64,000 nt of DNA. It comes from Pseudoalteromonas sp. S16_S37 (GTDB lineage Bacteria; Pseudomonadota; Gammaproteobacteria; Enterobacterales; Alteromonadaceae). The notes under the pieces were generated by a model. It saw only the letters and a program-made list of their open reading frames with translations. It was not told the origin of the DNA and made no database searches. Position 1 is the first letter of the stretch, and every line of letters begins with the position of its first letter. The position numbers were made by a program, and so were the translations under genes. This document shows, piece after piece, positions 19,222-28,930 of this stretch. The DNA is taken from positions 1 to 64,000 of the forward strand of contig NZ_JAAUWV010000017.1 of the NCBI RefSeq assembly GCF_014694405.1. Reading direction: 5' to 3'.

Positions 19222-20550
19222 ATGACATCTCATTTCTCAATAGAGCATTTATTAAATCGCAAGCGTTTGTGGTTACAGATCATTATTGCACTGGTGCTTG
19301 GCGTAAGCCTTGGTTTGCTGCTTTCCCCAAAAGGTGCAGCCCTTGTGAGTGCCCCAGTTGCTGAGCAAATTGCCCAATGGGTTGCGCTGCCAGGTAAAGT
19401 GTTTTTGGCACTTATTCAAATGGTGGTGATCCCCTTGGTGCTCTCTTCGATAATACTGGGGGTAGCGGGTAATAAAGATACCAGCTTTTTAAAAAAGGTC
19501 GGGATCAGAATCTTCCCTTATTTTGTACTGACCACTTTTGTTGCTGTCCTTATTGGCTTAATGGTCGTGACGATTATGGAACCTGGTAATTATGTCGACA
19601 ACCAGTTACTTACCAATATAAGCACTCAAACTGATAACGTTCAGATAAGTCAACTAGAGACTAAAACGCTGCCAGATAGAGTCGTTTCTATCATTCCAGA
19701 GAACATCACGCGTTCAACGCTAGATAGAGATATGTTCGCGGTAGTAATGTACGCTTGTTTTATTGGTATTGCTTTGACTACGTTATCGCTCAAACAAAAA
19801 ACATTGCTACTTGAGATAACACAGGCTGCACAATCTCTGTCACTGCGAATTGTAAACTGGGCTATGTTTTTAGCCCCATTTGCAGTATTTGGTTTACTGT
19901 GTGACATTACAATTAGAATTGGCATTGACGCGCTCATTGGCGTATCGGCTTATGTTGGCACCGTGCTTGTTGGCCTACTGATATTGCTGCTCGCCTACCT
20001 TGTGATAGCAAAAGTGGTGGGCAGAATCTCACCGTTAAAATTTTTAAGTGCAATAAGAAGTGCTCAGCTGTTGGCATTTTCAACCTCAAGCTCTGCCGCG
20101 GTTATGCCTCTTTCTATGCGAACGGCCGAAATAGAACTGGGTGTTAAAAAACCCATCTCGCAATTTATTATACCTTTGGGCGCCACCATCAATATGGATG
20201 GGACAGCCTTATATCAAGTCGTTGCCGCGATTTTTCTAACCCAAGTATTTGGTGTTCAGTTGTCAGATAACCAAATTATCTTACTGATATTAACAACGGT
20301 TGGGGCTTCAATCGGCTCTCCCAGTACACCTGGGGTTGGTATTGTTATTTTAGCTTCTGTGCTAGCTAACTTTGGGATCCCAGCCGCTGGTATTGCGCTT
20401 ATTCTGGGTGTAGACCGTATTTTGGATATGTGTAGGACTGTGCTCAATGTCACGGGCGACTTAACAGCCTGCGTTGTCATGAATCGCTTATTGGGTGAAG
20501 ACATTGATATGCACGCTCACCCAGTTACACCCACATCAACACAAGCTTAA
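19222..20550 (+). CDS. Dicarboxylate/amino-acid:cation symporter (DAACS/SDF family)
   Basis: 442 residues with about eight membrane segments and two re-entrant loops. Family motifs are present: the serine-rich hairpin FSTSSSAAVMPLSM in HP1, and the TM7 motif GATINMDGTALYQ, which binds Na+ and substrate. HP2/TM8 reads SIGSPSTPGVG with the later DRILDMCRTVLNVTGD, where the Asp and Arg contact the substrate amino and carboxylate groups. Transport of glutamate/aspartate or C4-dicarboxylates with Na+ or H+ is expected. AAGGA lies 6 nt before the ATG. A consensus FNR box upstream suggests anaerobic control. Confidence 0.9.
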   Translation: MTSHFSIEHLLNRKRLWLQIIIALVLGVSLGLLLSPKGAALVSAPVAEQIAQWVALPGKVFLALIQMVVIPLVLSSIILGVAGNKDTSFLKKVGIRIFPYFVLTTFVAVLIGLMVVTIMEPGNYVDNQLLTNISTQTDNVQISQLETKTLPDRVVSIIPENITRSTLDRDMFAVVMYACFIGIALTTLSLKQKTLLLEITQAAQSLSLRIVNWAMFLAPFAVFGLLCDITIRIGIDALIGVSAYVGTVLVGLLILLLAYLVIAKVVGRISPLKFLSAIRSAQLLAFSTSSSAAVMPLSMRTAEIELGVKKPISQFIIPLGATINMDGTALYQVVAAIFLTQVFGVQLSDNQIILLILTTVGASIGSPSTPGVGIVILASVLANFGIPAAGIALILGVDRILDMCRTVLNVTGDLTACVVMNRLLGEDIDMHAHPVTPTSTQA

Positions 20551-20559
20551 GGCCAAACT

Positions 20560-20594
20560 CAGATATTTAGGGGCTGTTAGCCTCTAAATATCTG
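20560..20594. terminator. Long hairpin overlapping the ATPase stop codon
   Basis: A 15-bp stem with one G.T pair (CAGATATTTAGGGGC / GCCTCTAAATATCTG) and a TGTTA loop. It lies in the 16-bp gap between convergent genes and includes the last codons of the minus-strand ATPase gene. It probably acts as a bidirectional terminator or a 3'-end stabiliser. Confidence 0.6.
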
Positions 20595-21679
20595 ATAAAA
20601 CCAGGTGATTCAATATAATATTTGTCTGCGTATTGCGAGATAATTTCCATTCCTTTTAGCTTTTTTACGCTGGTTTGAATTGCTGAAGTCGTCACCTCCG
20701 TGGCCACTTTTGTAGACAGATACTCCACCATCTGAGCGCTATATAATGCCGTTTTTTCTTGTCTGATCAATCGCAGTATTTCGATATCTAAATCTCTTAA
20801 ACGTTTTTTAAGTCCTTCGAAGTCGCCGTCTTGGATCATCAACGCTTTGATATAGTCTGTTCCCTCGGTTAAAGACGCTTTATGCGCCATTAAATAGGTC
20901 ATCAGCTTCATCATCCAAAATGGCGATTTATCTATTTCTTCGTAAAACTCATTCACTGCAAGTGCGTCATAGTTTAAATCAAAATGCGTTCTTAACGTGT
21001 CACAACAATGCTTTACAAACTCTTCGCCCAAGCGAGGAAAGTCAATCATAAATGCAGAGTCATAAAAGGGCTTGTCTTTATCAGAAAACATGGCATTAAC
21101 GCCCGAGCGACTAGAGCCCGCAAACACCACACAAATATCACTATAAGTATCAAGTGCGGTGCGCAGTGCATGCTGCACGCTTAAAAACTTATCTGAAGAA
21201 GCAAGGTGTTGAATTTCATCAATGATGATCAGCGCCTTATCGCCACATTTATTGAACAACGCTTCGACTAGTTGGCCTATTTTGAATAGCTCAGATTCAC
21301 TGGGCTTATGGGCATTTTTGTCACTAAATTCAATGGTTGCTTTACCAAATACATTGTTACCCACCTCAAGCTTTTTGATCTCACTATTAGCAAGTTCGCT
21401 GAGCTTTCCTTTAACAGTCTCATTGAGTGCATTAAGGGTATTATGCAGAGCCTGAGTAATCGCAAGCGTTGGGCTATCGGGCTCTCCCCAAAGATTGATA
21501 TAAACGGGGATAAAACCATTTTCCAAGGCAATTGGATATAGATCTTTAAGTAAAAACGTTGTTTTGCCTGTGCGCCTTACGTCTAATAGTGCAATGCGGC
21601 TCATCGCACCTTGATACACAGTTTGTAAATAAGACTCGGCTAAAGCTTTGCGCTGAAAATGCCAATTTACCTTTTTCAT
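20567..21679 (-). CDS. AAA/STAND-type ATPase with C-terminal winged helix
   Basis: 370 residues. Walker A is LDVRRTGKTTFLL (about 33-45), with Asp where the first P-loop Gly normally stands. Walker B is ALIIIDEIQHL (about 153), and a sensor-1-like VVFAGSSRSG follows at about 190. The C-terminal ~80 residues look like a winged helix (SAQMVEYLSTKV... SAIQTSVKKLKGMEIIS). This layout is that of the archaeal-type or MNS-clade ATPases often found as stand-alone accessory genes. Partner and role cannot be read from the sequence; no nuclease or transposase lies next door. It is monocistronic with its own promoter region. Confidence 0.75.
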   Translation of the reverse strand: MKKVNWHFQRKALAESYLQTVYQGAMSRIALLDVRRTGKTTFLLKDLYPIALENGFIPVYINLWGEPDSPTLAITQALHNTLNALNETVKGKLSELANSEIKKLEVGNNVFGKATIEFSDKNAHKPSESELFKIGQLVEALFNKCGDKALIIIDEIQHLASSDKFLSVQHALRTALDTYSDICVVFAGSSRSGVNAMFSDKDKPFYDSAFMIDFPRLGEEFVKHCCDTLRTHFDLNYDALAVNEFYEEIDKSPFWMMKLMTYLMAHKASLTEGTDYIKALMIQDGDFEGLKKRLRDLDIEILRLIRQEKTALYSAQMVEYLSTKVATEVTTSAIQTSVKKLKGMEIISQYADKYYIESPGFIRYLEANSP

Positions 21680-21870
21680 AATTTTTCACCCAGCTGGTTA
21701 TGACTGTTTATGCACTATTATGGTTAGTATACATAACAAGACATAAATGAACATAAACGTAGGTGAACAATTTTATTCAAAAGTATGTTTAGTGAGTAGA
21801 CATTACTACAACTCAATGAAATATATTGCTTTTATGAGATAAAATAGAAGGCTTTAATTTAAACGCAAGT

Positions 21871-21941
21871 CGCAAGCCCTATGACCAAGGGCTCGCGTGG
21901 CAGGTAAGAAAGACAAAGCCAGAGCAACTCCGGCTTTGTCT
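21871..21941 (-). terminator. Terminator of the beta-helix protein gene, tandem hairpins
   Basis: Just after the stop codon, AGACAAAGCC (21911-21920) pairs with GGCTTTGTCT (21932-21941), and on the minus strand a T-rich TTTCTT follows. A second hairpin built on AGCCCT/AGGGCT (21871-21896) lies 15 bp further on. Confidence 0.75.
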
Positions 21942-21948
21942 GTTTCGA

Positions 21949-24900
21949 TTAGTTACCCGTGAAAAGCGCTTGAACTTCTTCGTTTGTTAGCGCCTTTTTA
22001 TAAAAGCCGACATTGTCGATATCACCATCGAAGTGATTACTCGTGCTCTGATTATCACCATCGCGCCTTGCTCCAATCAAGATATCCATACCATTACTTG
22101 GCATCAAGCCTGATAACTTAGAGCCTAATTTTTGACCATCAAGATATAACGTAAACTCGTTCTTGGTGTGATCATTTACCAAAGCAGCAAAGTGCCATTG
22201 GCCATCATCAATGGTATCTTTATCGCTACGAATGGTTCGATAAGTATTTCCCTCAACGCCAACCCGGCTATACAGCGCTCCATTGCTTCCTGCAAAAAGA
22301 TAAAACTGGATTTCTGAGGTAGAGTTTTTAACTTTAGAGATCAAGGCACCACTTGTTGTGGTTCTAAACCATAATGTAGCCGTAAAGCTATGCTGTGCAG
22401 GGTCTACATCCATCAGCTCATGGCTACCTAAGTTGACATAGTCATCACCATCAAAGTGTAAAGCGCCTTGTTGATAACCATCAGCAGTCCAAGTTGCTCC
22501 TTCGACTATGCCATTCACGCTAGTTAATGCACCGCTATTTACTGCTACATTACCCGCCATTTCATCCAGCTGTAATGACACCAAGTGCGCATAACTTTGG
22601 TCAAAACCAAAACGCGCTTCAATGACGTGATGCGCTGTTAAGTTATCAAAAGTATATTGCTGTACTGGCTCGACTGGTTCACCATCAACACTTAATGACA
22701 CTACTTTGTGTAAAGGAGCTGGCACCATAGTAACCACTTGCTGTGCTCCACGAGCAACAGAGATTGGGCCATTTGGAGTAATATCACCATTTTCATCAGC
22801 AAAAGTACTGATCCTGACAAATTTAGGGGCAAAATTAGCAGTCACTATCTTATGTCCTGTGACTTCACAACGACCGTCGACAACCTGATCGCACCCATCC
22901 CAGCCCAAGAAGTCGTGATCGCTGTCTGCAATCGCAAATAAAGTGATCAATTGATCCTCAGCAAAAGCATGTCCACACGTTGTCGGACATTCAATACCAT
23001 TAGGGTTACTTACGACACGCCCACCACTATTGGCTAACACCCTTAACGTTACATACTCAAGTGCACCGATATCATAGGCACCTTGTAGAGGTCTGGTAAC
23101 ATTAACCAAGTCTTTCGTAAGTCTAGTGCCGTCAATACCAAAATCATTGGCCATATCGGTGCCAGTATTTACAGCAGCTGTGCCACTGGCAAGGGCGTAA
23201 GGTAGGCTGGTACCTACTTCAAGTACAGTCGATGAAGTATTAAGGTTACTCACAACCACTACATCCCCCGCTACATACATTGGCGTATCAGCTGGGATAA
23301 TTAAGTTATTAGCTATCGAGTGTGTTTCTCGGTACATTCTAAAATCAACACTCTCTTTAACGGCATCTATGATGGTGTTGTTGATCACATTATGAGATTT
23401 GCCCGCGTAAATCTGTTGCCATGGAATATGCTGATCGCGCTCATCATACATTTTATGATGGTCATCTTCAGTATTAAAACGCACTTGAATAGCCGCTTCT
23501 TTACCATATCGACCGCCTTTACCCGCGCCTTTGATAACATTGTTGGCAATAACACCGCCAATCGTTGGCGCATGTATTCCTAAGCCATATCCCCCCTCAT
23601 CACCACCTTCGAGCGTATTGCGATAGACATCACAATAGGTGTTGGTTTGCAGGCTAATCGCGCCTATTTGGTCACGATCATAGTTTTTAGTAGAGAAATT
23701 AGTAACATGGTTGTCGAATATCTCACACGATACGGCACTCGATTTTACATTGATCGAATCCCAACCGGTTCTATCCACCTGATTACTGTATATTTTTACG
23801 CCAACCAACTGACCTGCCATTGGTTCGTTATAATCACCAAATGCAACTTGCTGTTGTTTATCAGGTGCTTGGTAATATTGGCAGATCCTTCTTTCATTAT
23901 CTCCCATACCTGAACCCGGTAAATGAAAAGGGTCTGGGTGCTGTGTGGCTTTATACAATCGGTAGCTACCATTGGAGCCTATGTACATACCCTCAGTACC
24001 CGTATTATGAATATAATTGTGATGGATACTCGCATTGTAAAAAGCCATCTCATTGCGACCGCTTGCGTCAAGCTGATCTATCGCACCATCATTGTTGTAA
24101 TCGTGCATATGCTCTTTTTGATATTGCTCAGGCGTATCGTGCAACACTAGCGGCTCATTGTACGCATCATAGAACTGCGGCGTTTCATTTTGTTCTGCAT
24201 ACCTTGCGGGGACAGAGCCATCAGAACAATTGCTAAAGGTTTTTAAATTAACGCCTGATTGGGTTGTATATCCAACCTCAAAATGATCCATTTCTATGTC
24301 GCTGCTGCGTTTATAATAACTCACGCCCTTGCGAACTGTGCCAACTCGGCCATCGACTGTAAAACCATATTGATAAGCCTGATTACCAGAGCCCGTGATC
24401 CGTAAATGCTGACTATTTAACACCTCAAGTGCGGTATCGATATAACCACTATTATCACGGTTTTTGAAAACAACCTGACCGCCCGTGTTGATAAGCGTAA
24501 TTGGCGCATCGGCACTGCCAGCTACGTTTTCAATTCTTAACTCATTACTTGCACCACTAGGTGCACCTTTAACACACAAGACCGCACCAGGAGTCAGTAA
24601 TTCTGACGGGTTAAGCTGCTCATTGCCTTTACCATTTACGCTGGCGAGGCGACCATCAACAGTAATTCTCTCACTATCGCTCAATGTCACAGTGTTCAAC
24701 GCTGTACACAGTGGCTCTGTTTTTAAAGCTGTGAGCACCCCATCAATGCGTGTATTGTTTATCTCACTGCCAGGGACTGACTGATCAAATAAGCGCAAAT
24801 AAAAGTTATGCGACAACCATTGCTCAAACGTCGGTTCAAGTAATGTACTGCCGACCGGATTGTTATTGGCTTCAAACTCCATATACAAATCATTTGCGCG

Positions 24901-25290
24901 CACAGAGAGCTGGTTATTCGCCGTAATATTATCGGGCATAATTAGATATGAGCCGGCATGCTCAGGTTCAATTACAACTCTAAGTGATGGACTGTGTTTA
25001 TCCATGCTTAGACTCAAACCATCAACTGAGGCTTGATAACGAATACCAGCAGAAGTTGATTGCGCTGTGTAATTTGGATTTGCGCTCAAATCATGCATTT
25101 GGTCGTCATACCAATATTCACCTGAGATGACGCCACCTTGTTTAATCGTATTCGTAACGAGCTGATGTGGATCATTCACTTCGCTGACGTGACCGCTAAA
25201 AGTTACTCGGTACATCTGAGCGACACTTGTCAACGGCGCACAAACAAGGCCTGCTGCTAAAAATGCTAGTTGATATTTAGATAAAGCCAT
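21949..25290 (-). CDS. Large secreted parallel beta-helix protein with LamG-like C-terminal domain
   Basis: 1,113 residues. A signal peptide (about 1-24, ending SVAQ) is followed by an N-terminal beta domain, then a long right-handed beta-helix region (about 190-700) with repeated NN/N-x-I turns (NYIHNTGTEGMYIG, SNQVDRTGWDSINV, NNVIKGAGKGG) typical of pectate-lyase-like folds. A short EF-hand-like DYNNDGAIDQLD loop may bind Ca2+. Two beta repeats of the bacterial InlB/Flg type follow (LANSGGRVVSNP...CPTTCG and the next), and a concanavalin-like LamG domain (about 900-1110, LHFDGDDYVNLGS, GQWHFAALV, LYLDGQKLG) closes the protein. It probably binds or degrades an extracellular polysaccharide; catalytic residues cannot be identified. 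The start is ATG 25290 with AGGA 7 nt upstream. Confidence 0.82.
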   Translation of the reverse strand: MALSKYQLAFLAAGLVCAPLTSVAQMYRVTFSGHVSEVNDPHQLVTNTIKQGGVISGEYWYDDQMHDLSANPNYTAQSTSAGIRYQASVDGLSLSMDKHSPSLRVVIEPEHAGSYLIMPDNITANNQLSVRANDLYMEFEANNNPVGSTLLEPTFEQWLSHNFYLRLFDQSVPGSEINNTRIDGVLTALKTEPLCTALNTVTLSDSERITVDGRLASVNGKGNEQLNPSELLTPGAVLCVKGAPSGASNELRIENVAGSADAPITLINTGGQVVFKNRDNSGYIDTALEVLNSQHLRITGSGNQAYQYGFTVDGRVGTVRKGVSYYKRSSDIEMDHFEVGYTTQSGVNLKTFSNCSDGSVPARYAEQNETPQFYDAYNEPLVLHDTPEQYQKEHMHDYNNDGAIDQLDASGRNEMAFYNASIHHNYIHNTGTEGMYIGSNGSYRLYKATQHPDPFHLPGSGMGDNERRICQYYQAPDKQQQVAFGDYNEPMAGQLVGVKIYSNQVDRTGWDSINVKSSAVSCEIFDNHVTNFSTKNYDRDQIGAISLQTNTYCDVYRNTLEGGDEGGYGLGIHAPTIGGVIANNVIKGAGKGGRYGKEAAIQVRFNTEDDHHKMYDERDQHIPWQQIYAGKSHNVINNTIIDAVKESVDFRMYRETHSIANNLIIPADTPMYVAGDVVVVSNLNTSSTVLEVGTSLPYALASGTAAVNTGTDMANDFGIDGTRLTKDLVNVTRPLQGAYDIGALEYVTLRVLANSGGRVVSNPNGIECPTTCGHAFAEDQLITLFAIADSDHDFLGWDGCDQVVDGRCEVTGHKIVTANFAPKFVRISTFADENGDITPNGPISVARGAQQVVTMVPAPLHKVVSLSVDGEPVEPVQQYTFDNLTAHHVIEARFGFDQSYAHLVSLQLDEMAGNVAVNSGALTSVNGIVEGATWTADGYQQGALHFDGDDYVNLGSHELMDVDPAQHSFTATLWFRTTTSGALISKVKNSTSEIQFYLFAGSNGALYSRVGVEGNTYRTIRSDKDTIDDGQWHFAALVNDHTKNEFTLYLDGQKLGSKLSGLMPSNGMDILIGARRDGDNQSTSNHFDGDIDNVGFYKKALTNEEVQALFTGN

Positions 25291-25653
25291 TTTCAATCCT
25301 TTTGTATTAAAGTTGCTTTATTGGTAAACAACTCATCATTTTTAGATTTTTTATTCCTTAAATTGTACTTATCTGAATAATCTTAACAAAGCGCGTGACA
25401 TACACCTACATTTTATATGGATATAAATTGTAAGATAACATTAATAAAACCAAAGACAAGCGAAATAAATATGATTTTATTAATAACAACATTTAATTAG
25501 TAACTGTCAAAAAATACGCCAAATTATTGCCAATACAAAAATACGAAGTAAGGATGAGAAAACTAGTTTCACTGTTACTATACAAATCGGTACGCTTTTT
25601 TTATCATCATCAAGTGGAACAAAATTCAACCATTGCCTGCGCAAGGAGCAAAC
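25291..25653. other. Divergent intergenic promoter region
   Basis: 363 bp, very AT-rich, between two divergent genes. It must hold both promoters. I see no clear palindromic operator or RNA gene. Confidence 0.5.
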
Positions 25654-26466
25654 ATGGTCAAAACAATAATTAAGCTTATAAGCCTCGTTATGGCTTTTTC
25701 TGTCACTGCAAATGACGACGTAATAATTAAGCCCTTTGAGTTTGCACACTCAATGGCATTTGAATCAAAGATGTTAAATCAATCTCGTTTAATCAACGTC
25801 TATTTACCGGATGGTTACGATGAGGATAAAAGTACAACATACCCAGTTATCTACTTACTTGATGGCTCTAAGGATGAAGACTTTATTCATATTGCCGGGT
25901 TAGTACAGTTTACCAATTTTCCCTGGTTAAATATTTTGCCCAAGAGTATTGTTGTGGGGATAAGTAACATAGATAGAAAACATGACTTCACTACCCCAAG
26001 TAATAATGCGCTAGATAAAAAAGAGCTGCCCACACATGGTGGTGCCAAAAACTTTATTCGATTCTTAGATGAAGAACTCCGTCCTTTAGTTAATAAACAA
26101 TACCGCACCAATTCAACGTCTACCCTCATAGGGCAATCTTTAGGGGGATTGTTAGCGAGCGAGATTTTATTTAACCACACACAGATGTTTGATCATTATG
26201 TGATCATAAGCCCAAGTCTTTGGTGGGATGATGAGTCTTTACTTGCCAGCAAGTTTGAACCAAAGCACTTTCCGCAGTCAGTGTATATTGGTGTAGGTAA
26301 AGAGGGTGACGTTATGGAGCGTGTTGCAAAAGCGCTTTATCAAAAAATATCACCTAAGCTAAAAGATAAAACACAGCTCAAATTTAATCAGTTTTCACAG
26401 CTTAGTCATGGTGATACGTTACATTTGGCAGTGTACGACGCGTTTAACACTATCAATTATCAGTAG
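25654..26466 (+). CDS. Secreted alpha/beta-hydrolase, esterase D / Fes-like family
   Basis: 270 residues from ATG 25654, which has AAGGAG 7 nt upstream; the longer TTG frame is not needed. Signal peptide at about 1-19 (FSVTAND). The putative-esterase fold shows INVYLPDGYD, YPVIYLLDGS, the nucleophile elbow STLIGQSLGGLLA and SPSLWWDDESL. A later Asp (GKEGD) and a His near LSHGDTLH could complete the triad. Relatives hydrolyse siderophore esters, S-formylglutathione or other acyl esters; there is no siderophore cluster here to choose between them. Monocistronic. Confidence 0.85.
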   Translation: MVKTIIKLISLVMAFSVTANDDVIIKPFEFAHSMAFESKMLNQSRLINVYLPDGYDEDKSTTYPVIYLLDGSKDEDFIHIAGLVQFTNFPWLNILPKSIVVGISNIDRKHDFTTPSNNALDKKELPTHGGAKNFIRFLDEELRPLVNKQYRTNSTSTLIGQSLGGLLASEILFNHTQMFDHYVIISPSLWWDDESLLASKFEPKHFPQSVYIGVGKEGDVMERVAKALYQKISPKLKDKTQLKFNQFSQLSHGDTLHLAVYDAFNTINYQ

Positions 26467-26617
26467 TCAATGTGCTCACAGCAAGCCGGTGTGAGCATTA
26501 TGCTTAGAGTATAAACTCTATCAAGTCCCTATAAAATTAACAAGACAGTGAAAAATCGCTACATTTTTGTTTATTGTTGCAAACAAAGTCATAAAACTGT
26601 CATTTAATTGCGCAATA

Positions 26618-27148
26618 ATGCGCCCCACTTTAAATCAACCATTATTTTTGACCATGACACAACCACCAGTACTGCTGAGTTTTTCTGCTCGTGCCTTAGA
26701 TGAACATGCTGAAGATCAAGCGTGTCAGCATGCATTGCAGTACGATACGCTAAAGCTTGATTACCACTCCTTAGGATTGTCATTTTTATGTGAGCTACCT
26801 TTTGATGCTCAACTAGGAGATGTGATTGCCTTATATGCAACGCCTGTGCAAGCGCGTTATGCAAGCTTTAGCGCCGAATCCCCATTAACTAAACAAGCGC
26901 TCGAAACAGGTCACCAAAGTTTACTGCTTAAAGGTCATGGTGAGTCAGGCGAGTATATTGTGCAGCTAAGCTTGATCGGGCGTCATGGTATGGTAAAAAA
27001 CTCGGTTGAATATAACGCATATATTAACAGCTCGGTGCAAAGTGATGAGTTACCTACGCACAAGGTACCGCTGATATCAAGCTCTATGGCTTCGGCATTA
27101 AAACGCCATACCAGCAATCTAATGGCGTCGTTACTTGCTATTTTTTAA
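26618..27148 (+). CDS. Hypothetical protein
   Basis: About 176 residues from ATG 26618; an alternative ATG lies at 26654, and neither has a good Shine-Dalgarno. No signal peptide or membrane segment is clear. The composition is mixed, with beta-strand-like stretches in the middle (SLLLKGHGESGEYIVQLSLI) and no recognised domain. It is convergent with anmK. Function unknown. Confidence 0.5.
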   Translation: MRPTLNQPLFLTMTQPPVLLSFSARALDEHAEDQACQHALQYDTLKLDYHSLGLSFLCELPFDAQLGDVIALYATPVQARYASFSAESPLTKQALETGHQSLLLKGHGESGEYIVQLSLIGRHGMVKNSVEYNAYINSSVQSDELPTHKVPLISSSMASALKRHTSNLMASLLAIF

Positions 27149-27160
27149 GCACTCGTTAGT

Positions 27161-27267
27161 TAACTTAGACTTGGGATAAGTGACATTCTAGAGCACTGGC
27201 ATAGCCTATTCTGGTAATGGATTGATATAATTTGCTGGTTCATTTGCATTATCCCAAGTTCAGGTTA
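27161..27267. repeat. Long-range inverted repeat in the anmK 3' region
   Basis: TTGGGATAA near 27171-27179 pairs with TTATCCCAA at 27249-27257, with partial pairing to either side (TAAC... / ...GTTA). It lies between two convergent genes and may help end transcription. Confidence 0.35.
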
Positions 27268-28455
27268 ATCTGCAAAGCTGACTTTACCCATTGTCACACT
27301 GGGTGTAGAAGTGAGTGGTCGTTTTGTTTGCTCTCCAGCTAAACATTCATTGGCGAGCATCGCAAACAACACTGCTTCCTTCGCATCTGGATGAATGCCT
27401 AAAACATCACTCCCTTTAAAGCTAATATGTGCGCCCAGTTGCTGTTGTATTTGGGTCATTAACCAAGGATTATGTACGCCCCCACCACTGCAATATACCG
27501 TTGTTTCTGTGCTCGCTAACTCATTAATATGCTGTGCAATTATATGTGCGGATAAAGCACTGAGTGTAGCCATGACGTCTTGATGAGACAGGTTTTGTGT
27601 TTGGCTTTGTGCTTGGGCTTGAGTTAATAAATCTAGGTTAAAAACTTCCGGACCCGTGGTTTTTGGCAAATCGAGTTTAAAAAATGCTTCACTTAATAGC
27701 TCATTAAGAAGCGGTTTATTTACTTTGCCTTGCAGTGCGACGGTTGCTTTATCATCAAAGGGCTTAGCAAAATGCATACGCATGTATGCGTCCATAAGCG
27801 TATTGCCAGGGCCTAAGTCACTGCATACAACATCATTAATCTGCGCAGCTTTTGGCAAGTAGGTTAGATTTGCTATGCCACCCATATTTAACAAAATACG
27901 ATTTTCATCATCACTGGCAAAATAATAATAATCACCATATTGCGCAAGCGGCGCACCTTCTCCTCCTGCTGCAATGTGTTTTTGTCTAAAGTCTGAGACC
28001 GTTGTTATACCCGTTGTAACAGCAATATGATCAGCATCAGCTATTTGCAAGGTAGCATTACCAAACTCATGGTAACCATGTTGATGCTTTGGACAGTGAA
28101 ATATCGTTTGTCCATGACTAGCTATCACATCTATGTCTTGAGGGTTCACTTGCCAATTTGCTAAACATTGATTGATAAGCTGACCATGATATTGTCCAAG
28201 CCAGGGATTTAACAAGGTGAGGTACTCAAGGCTTACCGTTTGTTTTGCAAACACACGGGTTATTTTGTCTTTCACGCTTTGTGGATAATCACAGGTTGTA
28301 AATGCCTCAACGGTCACATGGGTATGACGGCCATGGCCGCTGATACGGCATAAGGCCACATCCAACCCATCTAAAGACGTGCCGCTCATTAACCCTATGA
28401 TCAAGCGTTCAGCTTTGCCGGCACTTTGATAAAGTTTTTTAATATGTGGATGCAT
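27265..28455 (-). CDS. anmK: Anhydro-N-acetylmuramic acid kinase
   Basis: 396 residues, slightly longer than the ~370 usual for the family because of an N-terminal extension. The phosphate-binding motif LIIGLMSGTSLDGLDVAL (about 18-35) and the later CSDLGPGNTLMD and CSGGGVHNPWL loops are diagnostic of this ASKHA-fold kinase. It phosphorylates and opens 1,6-anhydro-MurNAc to MurNAc-6-phosphate with ATP in peptidoglycan recycling. It lies 22 bp after a small secreted-protein gene on the same strand. No other recycling gene is adjacent. Confidence 0.95.
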   Translation of the reverse strand: MHPHIKKLYQSAGKAERLIIGLMSGTSLDGLDVALCRISGHGRHTHVTVEAFTTCDYPQSVKDKITRVFAKQTVSLEYLTLLNPWLGQYHGQLINQCLANWQVNPQDIDVIASHGQTIFHCPKHQHGYHEFGNATLQIADADHIAVTTGITTVSDFRQKHIAAGGEGAPLAQYGDYYYFASDDENRILLNMGGIANLTYLPKAAQINDVVCSDLGPGNTLMDAYMRMHFAKPFDDKATVALQGKVNKPLLNELLSEAFFKLDLPKTTGPEVFNLDLLTQAQAQSQTQNLSHQDVMATLSALSAHIIAQHINELASTETTVYCSGGGVHNPWLMTQIQQQLGAHISFKGSDVLGIHPDAKEAVLFAMLANECLAGEQTKRPLTSTPSVTMGKVSFAD

Positions 28456-28477
28456 GACTTGTTATTTACTCATGTTG

Positions 28478-28882
28478 TTAATCGTTTGAAGTGTACAGGC
28501 TCACAATGGGGTAATTGTGACGACCAAACTCTAATGTCAACGTTAAGGTTTCGTTACCACCTAGCGTGTATTTATCGGCATTCATTAGCGGTGTAATGCG
28601 CTGACCATCGGCCAATAGCGCCATTACATGGGTGTTTTCAAAAAAGCGTTTACCACTGCTGATATTTTTAATGGTGACTAAGGCCGCTCTGTCACCTTGT
28701 TCAGTGCTCATAGGAAAAAAAGCGTGCACCATAAAATCCCCCTCTTTAGGATATTTACGTGCCTCATTGCTAAATGCATTGCTGGGCAACTTTGCAACGC
28801 TATTATCAAACATATACACCGAGTCTTGCGCTTGTATCTGATAACTGATTAACAATAAAACGAATAATAGTATAGACTTCAT
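28478..28882 (-). CDS. Small periplasmic hypothetical protein
   Basis: 134 residues from the ATG at 28882, which has GGAG 6 nt upstream; the TTG five codons earlier overlaps that Shine-Dalgarno. A signal peptide (about 1-18, IQAQ) precedes a compact beta-rich domain with VTIKNISSGKRFFENTHVM and the C-terminal TLTLEFGRHNYPIVSL. There are no cysteines in the mature part and no recognised family. It lies between recQ and anmK on the same strand and is likely co-transcribed with anmK. Confidence 0.65.
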   Translation of the reverse strand: MKSILLFVLLLISYQIQAQDSVYMFDNSVAKLPSNAFSNEARKYPKEGDFMVHAFFPMSTEQGDRAALVTIKNISSGKRFFENTHVMALLADGQRITPLMNADKYTLGGNETLTLTLEFGRHNYPIVSLYTSND

Positions 28883-28930
28883 AGTGTTCTCCAAAAACTC
28901 AATGATGATGAATGCTCCCTGAGCTAAATA

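Noticed and set aside
26590..26620. Pho-box-like CTGTCAT upstream of the hypothetical protein gene
   Set aside because: Only one half-site is present, and the 11-bp-spaced partner is missing.
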